From assembly GCA_021234155.1 (NCBI GenBank), contig JAJEKV010000001.1, positions 1,301,927-1,365,926 of the forward strand: a stretch of DNA of 64,000 bases. Direction: 5' to 3'. Source of the stretch: Isoetes taiwanensis (taxonomy: Eukaryota; Streptophyta; Lycopodiopsida; Isoetales; Isoetaceae). A program made the position numbers and the translations under genes. The notes below the pieces were generated by a model, which saw only the letters and a program-made list of their open reading frames with translations, searched no databases and was not told where the DNA came from. Numbering within the stretch: position 1 is the stretch's first letter; each line of letters opens with the position of its first letter. Of this stretch, positions 36,153 to 47,716 are shown in pieces.

Positions 36153-36164
36153 GCTCTGATACCA
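36153..36164 (-). promoter_or_regulatory. tRNA-iMet primer-binding site of the copia element
   Basis: TGGTATCAGAGC on the minus strand, one base from the 5' LTR. It is the standard complement to the initiator methionine tRNA 3' end used by most plant copia elements. Confidence 0.93.
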
Positions 36165-36165
36165 A

Positions 36166-36823
36166 TGATGAAATTTAAGTGTTCAACAAAGGTAATTCAA
36201 CTTCAATTTATATATTCAGCTAGCAAATGGTATTGTTGAATCTATGACTAGGAAAGTAATAATTACAATCTATCAAAGGAGCCAAGAGATGGTCACTTAT
36301 CCTTTGATATTAAGTACTTCCTATACCATTGAGTAAATCATAGTCATTAAACAACACCATGTGGAAAGGTGGAGATTGCGATATTGTCAGTAGAGGCTTC
36401 GCAAAGATATAGCTTGTTCTAAGCACTGCACTGTATCACACAATGATACGATTCACATTTTATTTATTCACACTCCTCCGACGGTTATGGCAGTGGATAA
36501 GGATCTCCAGATAGAAAGTCATGTAGCCAAGGATCTCCAGATAGAAAGTCGTGTAGCCAAGATTATCCCACAGACGTAAACTTGCAATTCGGCCTTTCCT
36601 TCATTTCATTTATCCCACATGCACATAAGCACGAATCGGCTTATTCTCTAACCATTGAGTTTTAGCAAAACCACTATAGTATTATCAAGCAATTAAACCT
36701 AGATTACTTGAGATTCCCCCTTAGTCATTTGATCATTATTCACCTTAGGTTAACATCCTCTTGTATCCATTACTCATGATCATGACTGCCATCTATATCA
36801 TCTGACAACTCAATCTCCAACGA
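36166..36823 (-). repeat. 5' LTR of the copia element
   Basis: Partner of 31158-31816. Its end lies two bases short of the GAAAT target duplication by strict homology. Confidence 0.95.
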
Positions 36824-37479
36824 GAAATCCGTCTTTCATCACATTTAACTCCTTTGGATCCGCTAGAGTCACATGTGGTAAGTGTTTGATTCTTTTTTAT
36901 AAAACTTCGAGCTACTAATCCTTTAGAATTATCATGGCACAATTCCTTACAATATGGAAAAAGGAATTCTCCAACTCTTCGAAGAAAGTTCTGTTGTCTT
37001 CTATGACTCAAAAGAACGGCTCTTTTTTTTTTATGAGCCAATATTCTCCTTCTCCAATTCTCGAATTCTCTTCACGGCTTCTCTTTTCTCATGGCATCTA
37101 GCTCAAGTAAATTCTCCGTTTTAGCGGCTTCAACTGTTTCAGGAGAACTTGCCATCGAATTGATATGAAAAGGAATTGCAATTGCAATTTGTCGAAATTG
37201 CAATTGACAAGATTAGTGTAAGCTTGTTCTTCATAGAAATGAAGAATTCTTGCAAGAATCAATCAATTTCCGCCAAACAAGAAATCTCGGAAGAAATTTC
37301 CCAAACATTTGGTATGATCACGAATTCCAAATTGGCCCAAGAAATCAATCCATGTCATCGATCCCGGCTTCCTCGGAGGATGATTGCTATTTCAGGAATA
37401 ACTACCTCAAAATCATTATACTAACGAAGATCGAATAAAAGCACTTTCGCACTTAAAGCAAGTGTAAGGACGGTGCTTT

Positions 37480-37506
37480 TTGGGTACCAATATCAAATTT
37501 ACACCC
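37480..37506. repeat. Right terminal inverted repeat
   Basis: 27 bases, exact reverse complement of 26262-26288. It is preceded by short GCACTT-type subterminal repeats (37436-37475). Confidence 0.92.
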
Positions 37507-40134
37507 TTCTTCGTGAGGTGCTATTAGGAGATTGAAGGTTCAAGCATTCTCAACAGAGATCAATTTGCGGTTCTAAATCCATGGTTGCATTGAGATGTCC
37601 ATCCGTAATGAGAAGTTGATCAGGGGCCCGGTAATGAATACTACTTGGGCGGAGAAAAGGTCTACCAACCAGCATTTCATAATGCGGGGATCTTCTCAGC
37701 TTTTCAAACTCCAAATTCCAAGGGAATTTGAGATCACCAATCTTGATATGGAGAAGAGGAGTGACACCTGGGGCGATGATATGGCCATTTGCCAACTTGA
37801 TGTCATAGGGAGCTTCGGTATAATTGTTTGATGCCCAACTGCTTTTGAGACTTATCGGTAATAAGATTGACGGCACTATCACCATCTATTTGAACATGAT
37901 TGATGTGCCTGATTGCCCACCGTGGCATGCACCGTGGGTGTGGAGGTGCTTAGCGGCTCAATCGAGAACCGTGGGAAGAATGGCCCGATCTTTGAGAGCG
38001 GCCCGTGAGTTTCAAAATGGTGGCCGTGCTCAAAAAGGAATCTTGATCTTGGCAAGTTCTCCTTGAAGTTCAAAGGAACATGAGAAAAGGAGTCTGGAGG
38101 ATCTAGTGGGAGCGGAGTCGTGGTAAAAAGCGAAACTTCTTTGAGAAGCTCTACCTCAATGACAATATTTGGATCTGGTGAGAGCGGGTCTTTGGTAGAT
38201 GACGGCATTTCGCCCGATGTTCTTGAGCTCAGTGGTGGCATGAACATTTGCCAAATTGTCGCGACCTTCCGCACCGCATGAGTTTAAGAATGCTTTGTGC
38301 GACTTTAGGCATGACGTGAGGCATGAGTTTGTCAAGATCAGTATGAAATGAACTTTTTATCATCTTCATGAGGGATCTGTCTCTCCAATAAAGGGTGGAT
38401 GCGTGTCGTGAGGATGATTGTCAAAGAGGCGTGAAACCCGTGTCGGCGATGAGACTAGACCAAGCAATTTGGATTGCTGACTGGAGGGTTCTTGAGCACG
38501 ATAAATCTCCTCTTGAGCTTGTTGATCCATAGGATTGGAGATAGATGCAACTTCTTCGAGGTCATTGTTGTTGAGGGCGGTCGTGGAGGCTTCCTCAAAA
38601 GCGGGGCCGGGGGCCTTGTTTACCATTGGCCACCCACCCAGTTGATAAGCCCGTGAGGCGTCTTGGCAGGCTGATTGGAGCCCGGAAGTTGGACTTGAAC
38701 TTGAGGAAGTTGAGGACCGCCCGTGGTGGTGGTGTGACCCCATTCATGACAATGATAACATTGAGCCTTGGAAGGACCAAAGGGAGGGCGGGAGCCTTGT
38801 CCCCTTGATGGCGAGATTGCTGTGGGTTGATACTGCTGAGGTGGTTGAGTTTGATATTGCTGAGGCGAATATGACTGTTGTTGTTGAGGCGTGGTCTGAA
38901 CTTGAAAAACCATTTTATTCCTGAAGGGTGTAGGATGAGAACGAGTGCATTCTTCCATTGCGTGATTGCACATATTGCACCTTTTACAATGAGGAGGTCC
39001 ATTGGAGGAGTTGCATTCATTTGCCAAATAATACGATATTTGCAAATATGACACCGAATCTGTGGCGTTGAGGATTTGTTTCTTGGCCGGATCGCGATTC
39101 GAGGAACCATGCGGGGGAATGAAAGGAAGTTCGAGAGCAACACCTCGAGAGGAAACATTGACCGAGTGGTTGACCAATTCAATCGCTGCCTCGAGAGACT
39201 TTGGACAGCGGTGATACGTCATCGAGGCGAATAGCGGGGAGGAACCTTCGCGAGAAACGGGCGAGCGGATCACGGCTTTGCGTGGGGTACCTGGAGGTTT
39301 TCGATGAGAATGTGAAGGCGGTCGGCAAAATCACGCCGGAGACTGCGGGATTATTTTTCACATCATTTAGTTGCTTGAGTAGTAATTGATCATCGTCCGT
39401 GGTGCCATAATGAGACAGGAATGAGACAGGTTTGCCTTTAGTGTTGCCAAAAGTTGGATAAGTCAGCTTCAAATTATGAGTGGGAGATGAAGCCGGGGAA
39501 CTAGCATATTTTAGAGGTGGATTAGGTGGAGGATATGTAGAAGCATAGAGAGGTGGAACAACCGAGAGCATGGGGGGTAGGGACCGAAAAACCCGGTGGT
39601 TCGGAGGAAAGTCGCGCTCAGGGTGGGGGAGGACCATGAGAACCCTTCATTAGGCTTGAGATCAGTAAGTTGGTAAACAGGAAGTGCATGCTGAAAGGAT
39701 GGAGAATGCGAAAATTCATGAACGTGGGAAGGGCCAAAGGACGCTTATGTAGCCCATCCAATGAGGAGGTGAAGAAGGTTGTGACGGTTACCGAGGAGTG
39801 TGGGCGAAGGGATATGGTTTAGGTGCACGTGAGTCCGGGAAATAGTGAGGTGGGCTGAAGGGGGTATGTTGTGGAGATTGAGGTTGAGAACAATGCCGAC
39901 ACACAAGGGGAGACCCTGGTCGAGAATGAGCACGAGGGGTAGGAGGTGCCGACTGAGCTCTGGAGCGGAGACGACCACCCTCAATGTCATAAGCGGTATC
40001 ATACATATTCCGAAGCCTCCGGCGTTGATGGCGCTCGGTCGAGGCGCCCTTTGGCAAAGAAGTTCGTCGGGGAGTGAAACCCGAGCCGACATGATGGAAA
40101 AAAGGAAAGATCGGACAAACAAGCCCGGTGGCGG

Positions 40135-40734
40135 TGTTTGGGTCACGGGTTCGAGAACTCAAGGCGACCCTCTTTGAGAACCCTTGGATCAAACGGGGAG
40201 AATCCGGGAGCTATGTCACGGGATTTGCAAAAGAAAAAAGAACAAAAAGAAAAAAGAGAGAACAAAAGAGAACAATAAGATCACAATAATGAGAACAACT
40301 CCTTGATGTCAATGAAGGTACATGAGCTCTCATAATCGAGAGAAAATGAAGTGAGACAAGACTTAAAACTCATCTAACCCATGAAGGCTAGCTCTACTCA
40401 TATATATAGTACAATGGCCTTTGGCCCAATATAGACACTCGACTGGTTTAGGTTGCCGACTCACGGAAGGAGGCGATTCTTGAGGAATCTTGGCGAAGCC
40501 TCTTTAGGTGCCTAAAGTCACGCCTTGGCGACTTGACCCGGTGTCGGGCGGTGGCGGCCCATCACTTGTCCGCCCCTCCTCTTGGTCCTTGGTCCGCGGG
40601 CTTTGCCTGCGCGTGGTGGTGGCGGCTTGTTGGTCTTCTGCGGGGCCTTGGACGACTGAGCAACTGGGTCCTTGGCCTTGACTTGGTCCGTCGTATGTAT
40701 GAATAGTCCTGTACCTGGACGTACAGGACTAACA
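40135..40734 (-). repeat. 5' LTR of Ty3/gypsy element
   Basis: A 600-bp partner of 18142-18740. The first bases of the internal region next to it did not match a primer-binding site I recognise. Confidence 0.93.
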
Positions 40735-40739
40735 TTAAC

Positions 40740-41559
40740 CATCATACTTTTGATCTAAAAATAAAAATAAATTACTAGAATCAATAAAGTTAAAAGTACA
40801 TATTTTTTTTTATCATGCCACCCTTGAAACATATCTATTAGATTTTATTAAGTCCAAATTTTGTTAAATATATCATAGTGGGATTCCCGTGACAGTGGTC
40901 TCTGCTGTAATCGACTGCAAGCTTGTCTACACTGAAACAAGTATAGACTGAGGTACAAATATCTCAGTGATAAATATCAACCAGTATAGATGTGTTAATC
41001 TTGTCTTGTGTTGCAAGAGCAAAAGATAAATAACTAACAGATAAACTGGCTGGATGGACGCCTTCACTGATCTCGCCTCAATTTATAAGACAAGCCAATT
41101 GCAGCAGTCACATATCATAAATAATGGTAACTGTCAACTTTCACAAGATTTTAATTTTGAATTACTAATCTCTGCATGTCACGATCTACTGCAAGATTTT
41201 ATTTAATTTTAGCAGTAGATGCATGGCAAATTACATGCAAGCCACGTTACAGCAGCATATGTTTCTCTGAGTTGGCATATTTTTTCTTAGCACAATGAAT
41301 TTAAATCTGGGAGAAGAATGATGTGTTTTTCAATTGGTGCTATATATTCTAAACGAGGTGCACCCTGGACTACCACAGTCGTCGGATCTGTCAATCCTAC
41401 GGCCCAGACTGTATGTTGGAGCCTCTGGACACCTCTCGTTTCGATTATGCTCAATTATGATTGGGGACGCCTATGATTTTAAGATGTCGAATACGAGTTT
41501 GCCTAAGGTTTTGATGGTATATCGTGCCTCTATACGGTTTCATTTAAGCTTTTAGAATA
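40740..41559. other. Intergenic DNA; no gene recognised
   Basis: AT-rich sequence after the Ty3/gypsy element. The part from about 41325 to 41559 may be the body of the SINE-like unit whose head is at 41560-41645. Confidence 0.4.
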
Positions 41560-41645
41560 TGAAATACGGGGATTCGAACCTCTACTAAAATAACTCAATG
41601 TCCTAATAAGACTACTTTAACCAATCTAACTAGTGAGCTAATGTG
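41560..41645 (-). repeat. tRNA-derived SINE head with pol III boxes
   Basis: On the minus strand TAGCTCACTAGTTAGATTGG (41640-41621) resembles box A, and GAGGTTCGAATCC (41582-41570) is a near-perfect box B. Their spacing of about 40 bases suits an internal pol III promoter. The surrounding fold is too degenerate for a working tRNA, so a tRNA-derived SINE is likelier. Confidence 0.6.
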
Positions 41646-41649
41646 ACTA

Positions 41650-42655
41650 TTTTTTATCTTAAATCTATGTTTTTTTTTTATAATAACCCATTGAATTGTT
41701 TTAGGGATATGGTCTATGGTTTCAAGAATTATATCTATATCAAATCCCCCTGGAACCCCCTGTTATTTTGCTACATATTTGGTATAAGCATTTAGGATCA
41801 AATTCCTTGTCAACCATTTCTTTTGGCACCAGACCCTTCCTGACAACAATTGTGATTTTCATTTAGAATTCAGGTGTCATAATCTGTTAATCTATCGGCA
41901 TCACATGGTGAAGTATTAGTCTGCTTGAGATTTTACATTCTTAATTGCTGGGTAAAATATATAATTTTTTTTGTTCAATTCGAATTCAAGTGTCATGATT
42001 TGTTAATTTATTGGCGTTACATCAACATTGGAAAATGTAGTGAAAGTATTGCAACCTTTGAAAGCGCTTGAAATTTGGTCTGGAAGTGCAAAGAAACTGC
42101 GAGAAGAAATGCATAATGAATGCATCGCATGGAGATTTATATGAAGACCAGAATGCTCTCTGTATATGGGTGCATGTGATGTCTTATAAATGTGAAATGA
42201 AGTTGCACATATAATATAGTGCCTTAGGAAAAAAAATTATTGTTAAAGCTTCGAAGATATGAGAGGATTAGTAAACTAAATAATAGCTTTGTTAAAAGAC
42301 AAGTAGTAAATAGATAACTGTACAGCTCTAAAAGGTTGATGGTGTATGGCCTAGGGTACATATACTTAAGGAGCTACTGATAAACATCCTTGGAAAAGGT
42401 CCTATGCACAAAATATTAACATCCAAAGTGGTGGTGTTCTATTGATGAGACTGGATGAATGAATACAATGATCCATCTCTCCTATAATAGTATCTGATAT
42501 GGCACTATATGCCCATGCTAACAAAGCTTTCTGCACCTGCTCCAAGCACTAATTGTGATCGATGGTCGGCTTATGGCATGGTCATCGACTTGGACCATCG
42601 TCATTGGTGGTCCGCTTATAAATACCATAGCAGAGTCATTGAATAAATGAAGTCA
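41650..42655. other. Intergenic DNA; no gene recognised
   Basis: AT-rich, many stops in all frames, no repeats strong enough to call. GCTTATAAATACC near 42614 resembles a TATA box 45 bases before the next element. Confidence 0.35.
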
Positions 42656-44941
42656 TAACAATGCCACGGTTCTATTGCGATAGCAACAGAACCGACATTC
42701 CTTGGATGGGGACGCCTCATCTCACATCTTCTATTTATTCTGCCTCTTCTCCTATTTTCATTCATCGGTTCTCTTGAGCTAGTTTCTCCTTCTTCTACGC
42801 TTTACCGGTTTCTAGGGTTCTTTTGTGGGTGTTGCTGTCAAAACCAGTTTCCATGCTCCACCTCTAGCCACAAGAGATTCAGTATTTTCTACAAGCAGCC
42901 GCCAGTCGCTCCATCTCGGCCACCAAAGCGGTCGGATGGTTCTCTGAGGCAAACATGACCTGCTTCAAAGCACCAAGCTCTACAAACTCGGATTTCCACA
43001 AGCTGCCCGATTTGCATCAAGCACCCCATGCTCCCCGAACCCTTTCCTTACAAGGTGTGATTCTCGTTATTTACAGTATTTTCTCTTATTAGTCTCATTT
43101 TGGAGACCGTTGCATCGATGGTAGGCTGTTTACGCTCCGGCGTCTGACAGAACGAGTTTTGCCATGACTTGTCTTAAGGTTTTTCTTTCTTTGCTTTTTG
43201 TTTATGTTTGGCCGCATTTTGAGTTCGGGTTCACGCATCCGACGGTTTCATGGTTTTTCAGTCTTTTCTATTCCTTCCTTTTCCTTGTAAGCGTCTTCTG
43301 CTCTCTCTGATCTCCTCTTATCCGGCCCTCTGCAACAGTTTCAATATCATGCTCTGGGTTGGTTTTCCGAAATTGCTTCCCTCCTTCCTCAGATCGCATC
43401 TTGTTTATGTCTGGTTTGTGGATCAAGGGGACTCGGTTTTCCTATACATAGAGATCTATTCCGACCTTCCCTTGCCAGATTTCGAGGGTTAAACCTGTTA
43501 TTGCTTTGCTTTTTCTTATTCGTTTCTAACCATGGATTCTCGCTGTGTTCGCCTCTGCTTTTTCAATGGCAGATCCGATGTGGTTGTGGGGCGTATTCAG
43601 CAGCACCAGACCTACATCTGCTTCGCAAATCTGCAATCTTCCCCTGCAATCACTCTCTCGAGTCTTTCCCTCTCTGCAATCGGCCACCGCTTCCGCCTCT
43701 ATCGCAAACAGCAAGATACCAGGCTTGTCCTCTTTTTTGCTGGGGATACCGGGGTCTGCTCCCCCTTTTGTTTTTCTATGGCATTGCACCTCCTTTTTTG
43801 CTTATATAGTTCCCATTCAATCCTCCATTTTACTTTGGGTCCGACCCTTTGCTCTCTGCTCACCTGCGAGTTTTCTAGTGAACGTTTATCTATAGCTTTT
43901 ATCTATCTTATCTTTTTCTTTCTTTTCATCTTTATCTTTTCTCATTTTTTATCTTTAATATGGATGGCGTTATCCTTCATATCTTTGCTTTTTAATATTT
44001 TTCAATATATATTACCTATAAGCTTTATTATTTCTCGTTCTTTCGTTTCATGTACTTGCTAGAGCCTATTTCCCTTGTTCCCGTGTTCTTCATTTCTTTC
44101 TCGAGCTTGTGCATCCCTGCTCATTTTTGTCAGTTCTACATTTGTTTTTTTGCTTGCTTCGTCTCCGTTAAAGTTGCTTTGGTCGTTGTTCTTAAGTTGC
44201 CCCTTTTCTCCCCTCTTTCTTGGTTCCCTGGTTTCTCCTTCTTTTTTGTATATTGGTACATAACATTATGAGGGTCTTTTCTTCTTGATTGCGCATTAAT
44301 GGGGTAATAAGGGTGCCTCTCTCTTGTTGGTTGATGTTGTGGATATGACTAACCTTTGGATTGGTTCGTTTTCTCTCTGAGTCTAGCTTTGCAGTATGGG
44401 TTAGGGGTTTAATGCCCCATCATCCTGGTTGTTTGGTTCCTGACAAGTTTCTCTTGAGCGAGAAGTTTGACATCGTTTTAGTTTTAGGGGTTCAAGGTTT
44501 AGCATGGTTGCAGACTTCTTGTGACGTTCTTCCCTACTTGTTCCCTTAATCATAGTAAAGTGAGGATGTTTCGGTGCCCCAACTGTTTTCTATAATTTCC
44601 TTAATTTTATATTCCAGTATCCTTGATGTCTTTGGTCAGTTTGTTGGAGGTTTTCTAGTTTTTTATTGCTCGTATTTTAGGGCACATGCTTCTCTCAACG
44701 GGGGATCCAGGTACGCTTTCTCTAGAATTTCGCTCGTTCTATTTTCAACATATGTGTGTACATGGTTTTTATAGTTGTTTTCCATATGCTGGTTTCGTTT
44801 AGCGTTAACCATTGTTCTTGTTGGTGTTTCGAGAACACGATCACACATGCATGTTTTCCTTATTTGCACTACTATTTGTTGTCTATTAGTGTTGTGGCCC
44901 TTTGGTTGCATTTCACAACACTCACATTATACGGTACCGAG

Positions 44942-45075
44942 GTCTAACGTAATTGATCTTGATTTTTCTTTCAGCTAATGCCCCATATTGGCCACGGCCT
45001 AGGAGTTCGTCTAACATAATTGATCTTGATTTTTCTTTCAGCTAATGCCCCATATTGGCCACGGCCTAGGAGTTC
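44942..45075 (+). repeat. 67-bp tandem duplication
   Basis: Units 44942-45008 and 45009-45075 differ at one base. Each contains TTTTTCTTTCAG, a good splice-acceptor-like word, followed by CTAATGCCCC. The near identity points to a recent event. Confidence 0.95.
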
Positions 45076-47589
45076 TTTATGGGTGATTTATGTCTTTTAT
45101 ATGAAGGTTTGTGGTTATGTTGGAGCCCAACATCAATATTGCCTTTCTTTTATGGTCAGTAGGACTTCATTTATTCTTTCTATTATCTTTAAAGTGAGTT
45201 CCCTTTCCTCTTTGCATCGTCTTTGAGATATTTTTAGCTCGACGATCTTTTATGGGGGTTGTGAGTTTTCTTGACCATACAATTACTTTGCTTCTTCTAC
45301 GGTCTTTGGTTATCATTGATCTGCTCATGTTTTCACATGCAAATTCAGCCGAGTTATTCTAAGCTTCTACAATTTATGTTCGGGTAAATCTTGTCTTTCT
45401 ATGTCCTTGCCATTCTCACGTGGTCGGTCTCGGTTTAGCATTATTTTTTCTTAATTGATCCTCCACCTATTCTAGTCTTCATTTCTAGTCATAGATGCTT
45501 ATTCAGTTGTTTTTCGTTCCAATTACATGTTTCTTATGATGTACCAGCATTCATTTTGGCATGTAGTGTTTTCATGGTTGGATGTCTGGTTGATCACTTT
45601 GTTATTTCGTCGAATTCTATCTTTGCATTCTCTTGAGGTTGTATTTTTTAGTTTGACGAGTGCTTATCGTCTGGTGTGAATATGACGTTTGACTGGAGCT
45701 CTAGTCGTCTTATTCTACATGTTTCAGGATATACTATTTGTGCTCTGCATTTATATCGTTCTTGGGTTTCATGGAATTTCATGATGGATGGTCCATTCTC
45801 TTCATTTTCTCAATGCTTGTATTTTTTTTTCATTTAGGATTTCCTATGCTTGCACGATTTTGTTTGCCTCGTAACTTCCTTTTCTTTCCTTTATCCCTAT
45901 TATTGGTCCTTATTTTCTTATTCTTGATATGCCATAACTTGATGGCAGTTCGTGTTGCCCACTTAACCCATTTATTATCTTTGGTCATGGTGTCCATTTT
46001 TTATTGCTCTCTGATTGTGGTGTTGTGGTAGGTTCTTAGTTTTGTCACTGAAAGGGTGTCACATATGGCTGGTTATGATCCATTCTTAGTGTTTCCGTGT
46101 GTTCCTTGAATTTTGCTGGGTTAATAGTACTTTTGACTACGCCATTGATCTCATTGAAATGATTTATCCCGATTTTTCATTTTCTTCTTTGCTCCTTTTG
46201 CTTTAGTCTTGCCATTTTCTCTTGCATCGTACCTTTGCCCGTTATTTTCCATTTGTTTCCCTCTTGCTACTTCTTTCTCTTAGTCTGAGGGCACCATAGT
46301 TCCGGGCCATATCAGCTCCTTGGTCGTCATTGCTTCGTCTATGCTGGTCCAGTTCAAGTTTTTCCTTTGGTCTCTTCATTTTCATTACCATTACCTCATC
46401 TTTTCTTCTAGCCACTTGCTTATGTGCTCCCCTACTCCATGTTGTTCCACCTTAGGCGCCCCTCAGTTGTATCCTTGTGCTTCTTATTTGGTTCATTTGT
46501 ATCTTTAGTTCCTATATCCTATTGGTCTAGTTGCTCCGTTGGTCTGCTAATTTGTGCTTGTTCCTTCTGTCTTGGTTAACCCATCCTTCTCATGTTCCTT
46601 CTTTGTTCGTTCTTTCCTCTGCTTTGCTTCCATTAGATCAAATTTTGTCCCATAATAGTTAGTTTGCTTGTTTTCTATTTTGCATTTCTGTGATGTAGTT
46701 CCTTCTTGATACAATTGGCAGATCTTTATGCTAACATTGGCTTGGTCTTGTCCCTTATGCAACTGTTTTCCTCGTTGTTCCCCATATCTACTATGGTGAT
46801 TGAATTCGTTTCTTTTTGGTTGGGACGTTGATGGGCATTTTGTACTTCACTATGATATGATGTTACCTATCTTCATAGTAGGTATATTGGTTTAGCGATA
46901 TGGTTGTTTGATATCCTCATGCGTTTTTCTGATCTAGTCTATGCTTCTTCTAGCATTTTCTCTATCCTGTTTCTTCATGCGTTCCAGTGGTGCTTACCTG
47001 TGGTTCTCTTTCGGCATGATATCGATGCGCGGTTGTTTGGCCATTTTCTCGATCAACTTCTGCCATGTTCATTTTTTCCATTGGCTCTTGTCTCCCCTTT
47101 CTCCTTCTATCATGGTGACCTCAGTTGTCCCTTCAGTATCAATTCATCATTTTTTAGTTTTGATGTTGATAGACCCAGTTCTCCACTTCACTTCTTTGCT
47201 CTGACTATTCTATTATTTCCAACTTACTCCTTTGTGGGTTTGTTGCGCTCTAGTTGCTTTACGCTTCTTCTTAGCTCAATAATGCCATTTAATATCATTT
47301 CTCCTTTTGACCATGTTTACTTTCTTTCCTTCATAAAGTTCCTTTGGCTTGTTGTCCTGTTTAACTTTGTTGACCTTTTTACTCCTTTTATTGCATGGTT
47401 CCTTCTTTGGTTTCTTTGTCTTCTTTCTCTCTTCTATTTGCTAGGAAGGCTAATTTGGCTTTATAATATATGTGTTCGTGTGGTATTTACTAGTATATTA
47501 GTCATTTGAGATCTTTATATGTTGATATTACCATGTTTGTGGCTTGGTCTGCTGTTGTCCGTAAGTTCCTTTCCCCATCCCTTACTACA

Positions 47590-47716
47590 TTGTTCCATTG
47601 TGTCCTTTGTTGATGTCCCTTTCTATCTCTCATTGCATTGTTCTATTGTGTTCTTTGTTGATGCCCCTTTTTATCTCTCACTGCGTTGTTCCATTGTGTC
47701 CTTTTTGCTCATCCCA
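47590..47716 (+). repeat. 48-bp tandem repeat, about 2.6 units
   Basis: Units start at 47590, 47638 and 47686 with TTGTTCCATTGTGTCC-type words; the third is partial. The 48-base period keeps the frame open (16-residue repeat with CSIVSF), but the composition argues against coding. Confidence 0.85.

Larger units (their letters stand above)
31158..36823 (-). mobile_element. Ty1/copia LTR retrotransposon, nested, nearly whole but broken
   Basis: LTRs of about 659 bp (31158-31816 and 36166-36823), each starting TGATGAAATTTAAG on the plus strand, with target duplication GAAAT at 31153-31157 and 36824-36828. The element reads on the minus strand: PBS, gag with two CCHC knuckles (about 36.1-35.3 kb), protease with LDSGAEKS (about 35.05 kb), integrase with HHCC finger and catalytic core (about 34.7-34.0 kb), RT with YVDDN (about 33.3-32.7 kb), RNase H (about 32.3-31.9 kb). 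Integrase before RT defines copia. Only a few breaks are evident, and most of the LTR length is nearly identical, so it is the youngest layer of the nest. Confidence 0.95.
29110..37155 (-). pseudogene. Transposase of the large DNA transposon, decayed and split by the copia insertion
   Basis: A likely start is MASSPETVEAAKTENLLELD at 37155. Beyond the copia element the minus strand continues near 31085-30830 (GAFNKLKGLIGSAFSRLL, PEEIAAVRKFWDENILF). Further on come a short Cys region (NEEWYKHACLMRR near 30210), DFAENYGFKIQQEAQSCHW (about 29730), FWSDGC (about 29390), FFASSHGKGEHDGAGAVIKR (about 29290) and KLQCAKEVVAFL (about 29190). I recall FAENY, SDG-x-QFK and HGKG-x-x-DG-x-G motifs from DDE-type transposases of plant and invertebrate DNA elements. 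Several frameshifts separate these blocks. Linking the 37155 segment to this gene is inference. Confidence 0.55.
26262..37506 (-). mobile_element. Large DNA transposon with 27-bp terminal inverted repeats and cargo genes
   Basis: Perfect inverted ends, starting GGGTGTAAATTTGATATT, lie at 26262-26288 and 37480-37506. Subterminal AGCAC/GCACTT words repeat just inside both ends. Outside them the Ty3/gypsy sequence resumes (protease side at right, RT side at left), so this is an insertion. Without the nested copia the element is about 5.6 kb. The minus strand carries a decayed transposase. The plus strand carries a coiled-coil/RING-H2-like frame and an FCP1-like phosphatase. The target duplication is unsettled; CTT on both sides is possible if the ends extend two bases. 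I cannot assign a superfamily with certainty. Confidence 0.8.
18142..40734 (-). mobile_element. Ty3/gypsy LTR retrotransposon (Tat-like), broken fossil, host of a nest
   Basis: It has two 600-bp LTRs and a perfect 5-bp target duplication TTAAC (18137-18141 and 40735-40739). The element reads on the minus strand: 5' LTR, gag with a CCHC knuckle (about 39.6-38.4 kb), protease with a DGDSA-like site and a VGRPFL end (about 37.9-37.55 kb), RT (about 25.7-24.7 kb), RNase H with VDVSAFAIGAVLSQ (about 24.45 kb), integrase with an HHCC finger and CDVCQRVGKP (about 23.9-23.0 kb), an extra ORF after pol (about 21.2-20.6 kb), and the 3' LTR. Protease before RT before integrase is the gypsy order. Extra 3' ORFs are typical of the Tat group. 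TTTGGTGGGG next to the 3' LTR may be the polypurine tract. It is interrupted by two DNA-transposon insertions and looks old, with on the order of a dozen or more breaks. Confidence 0.9.
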
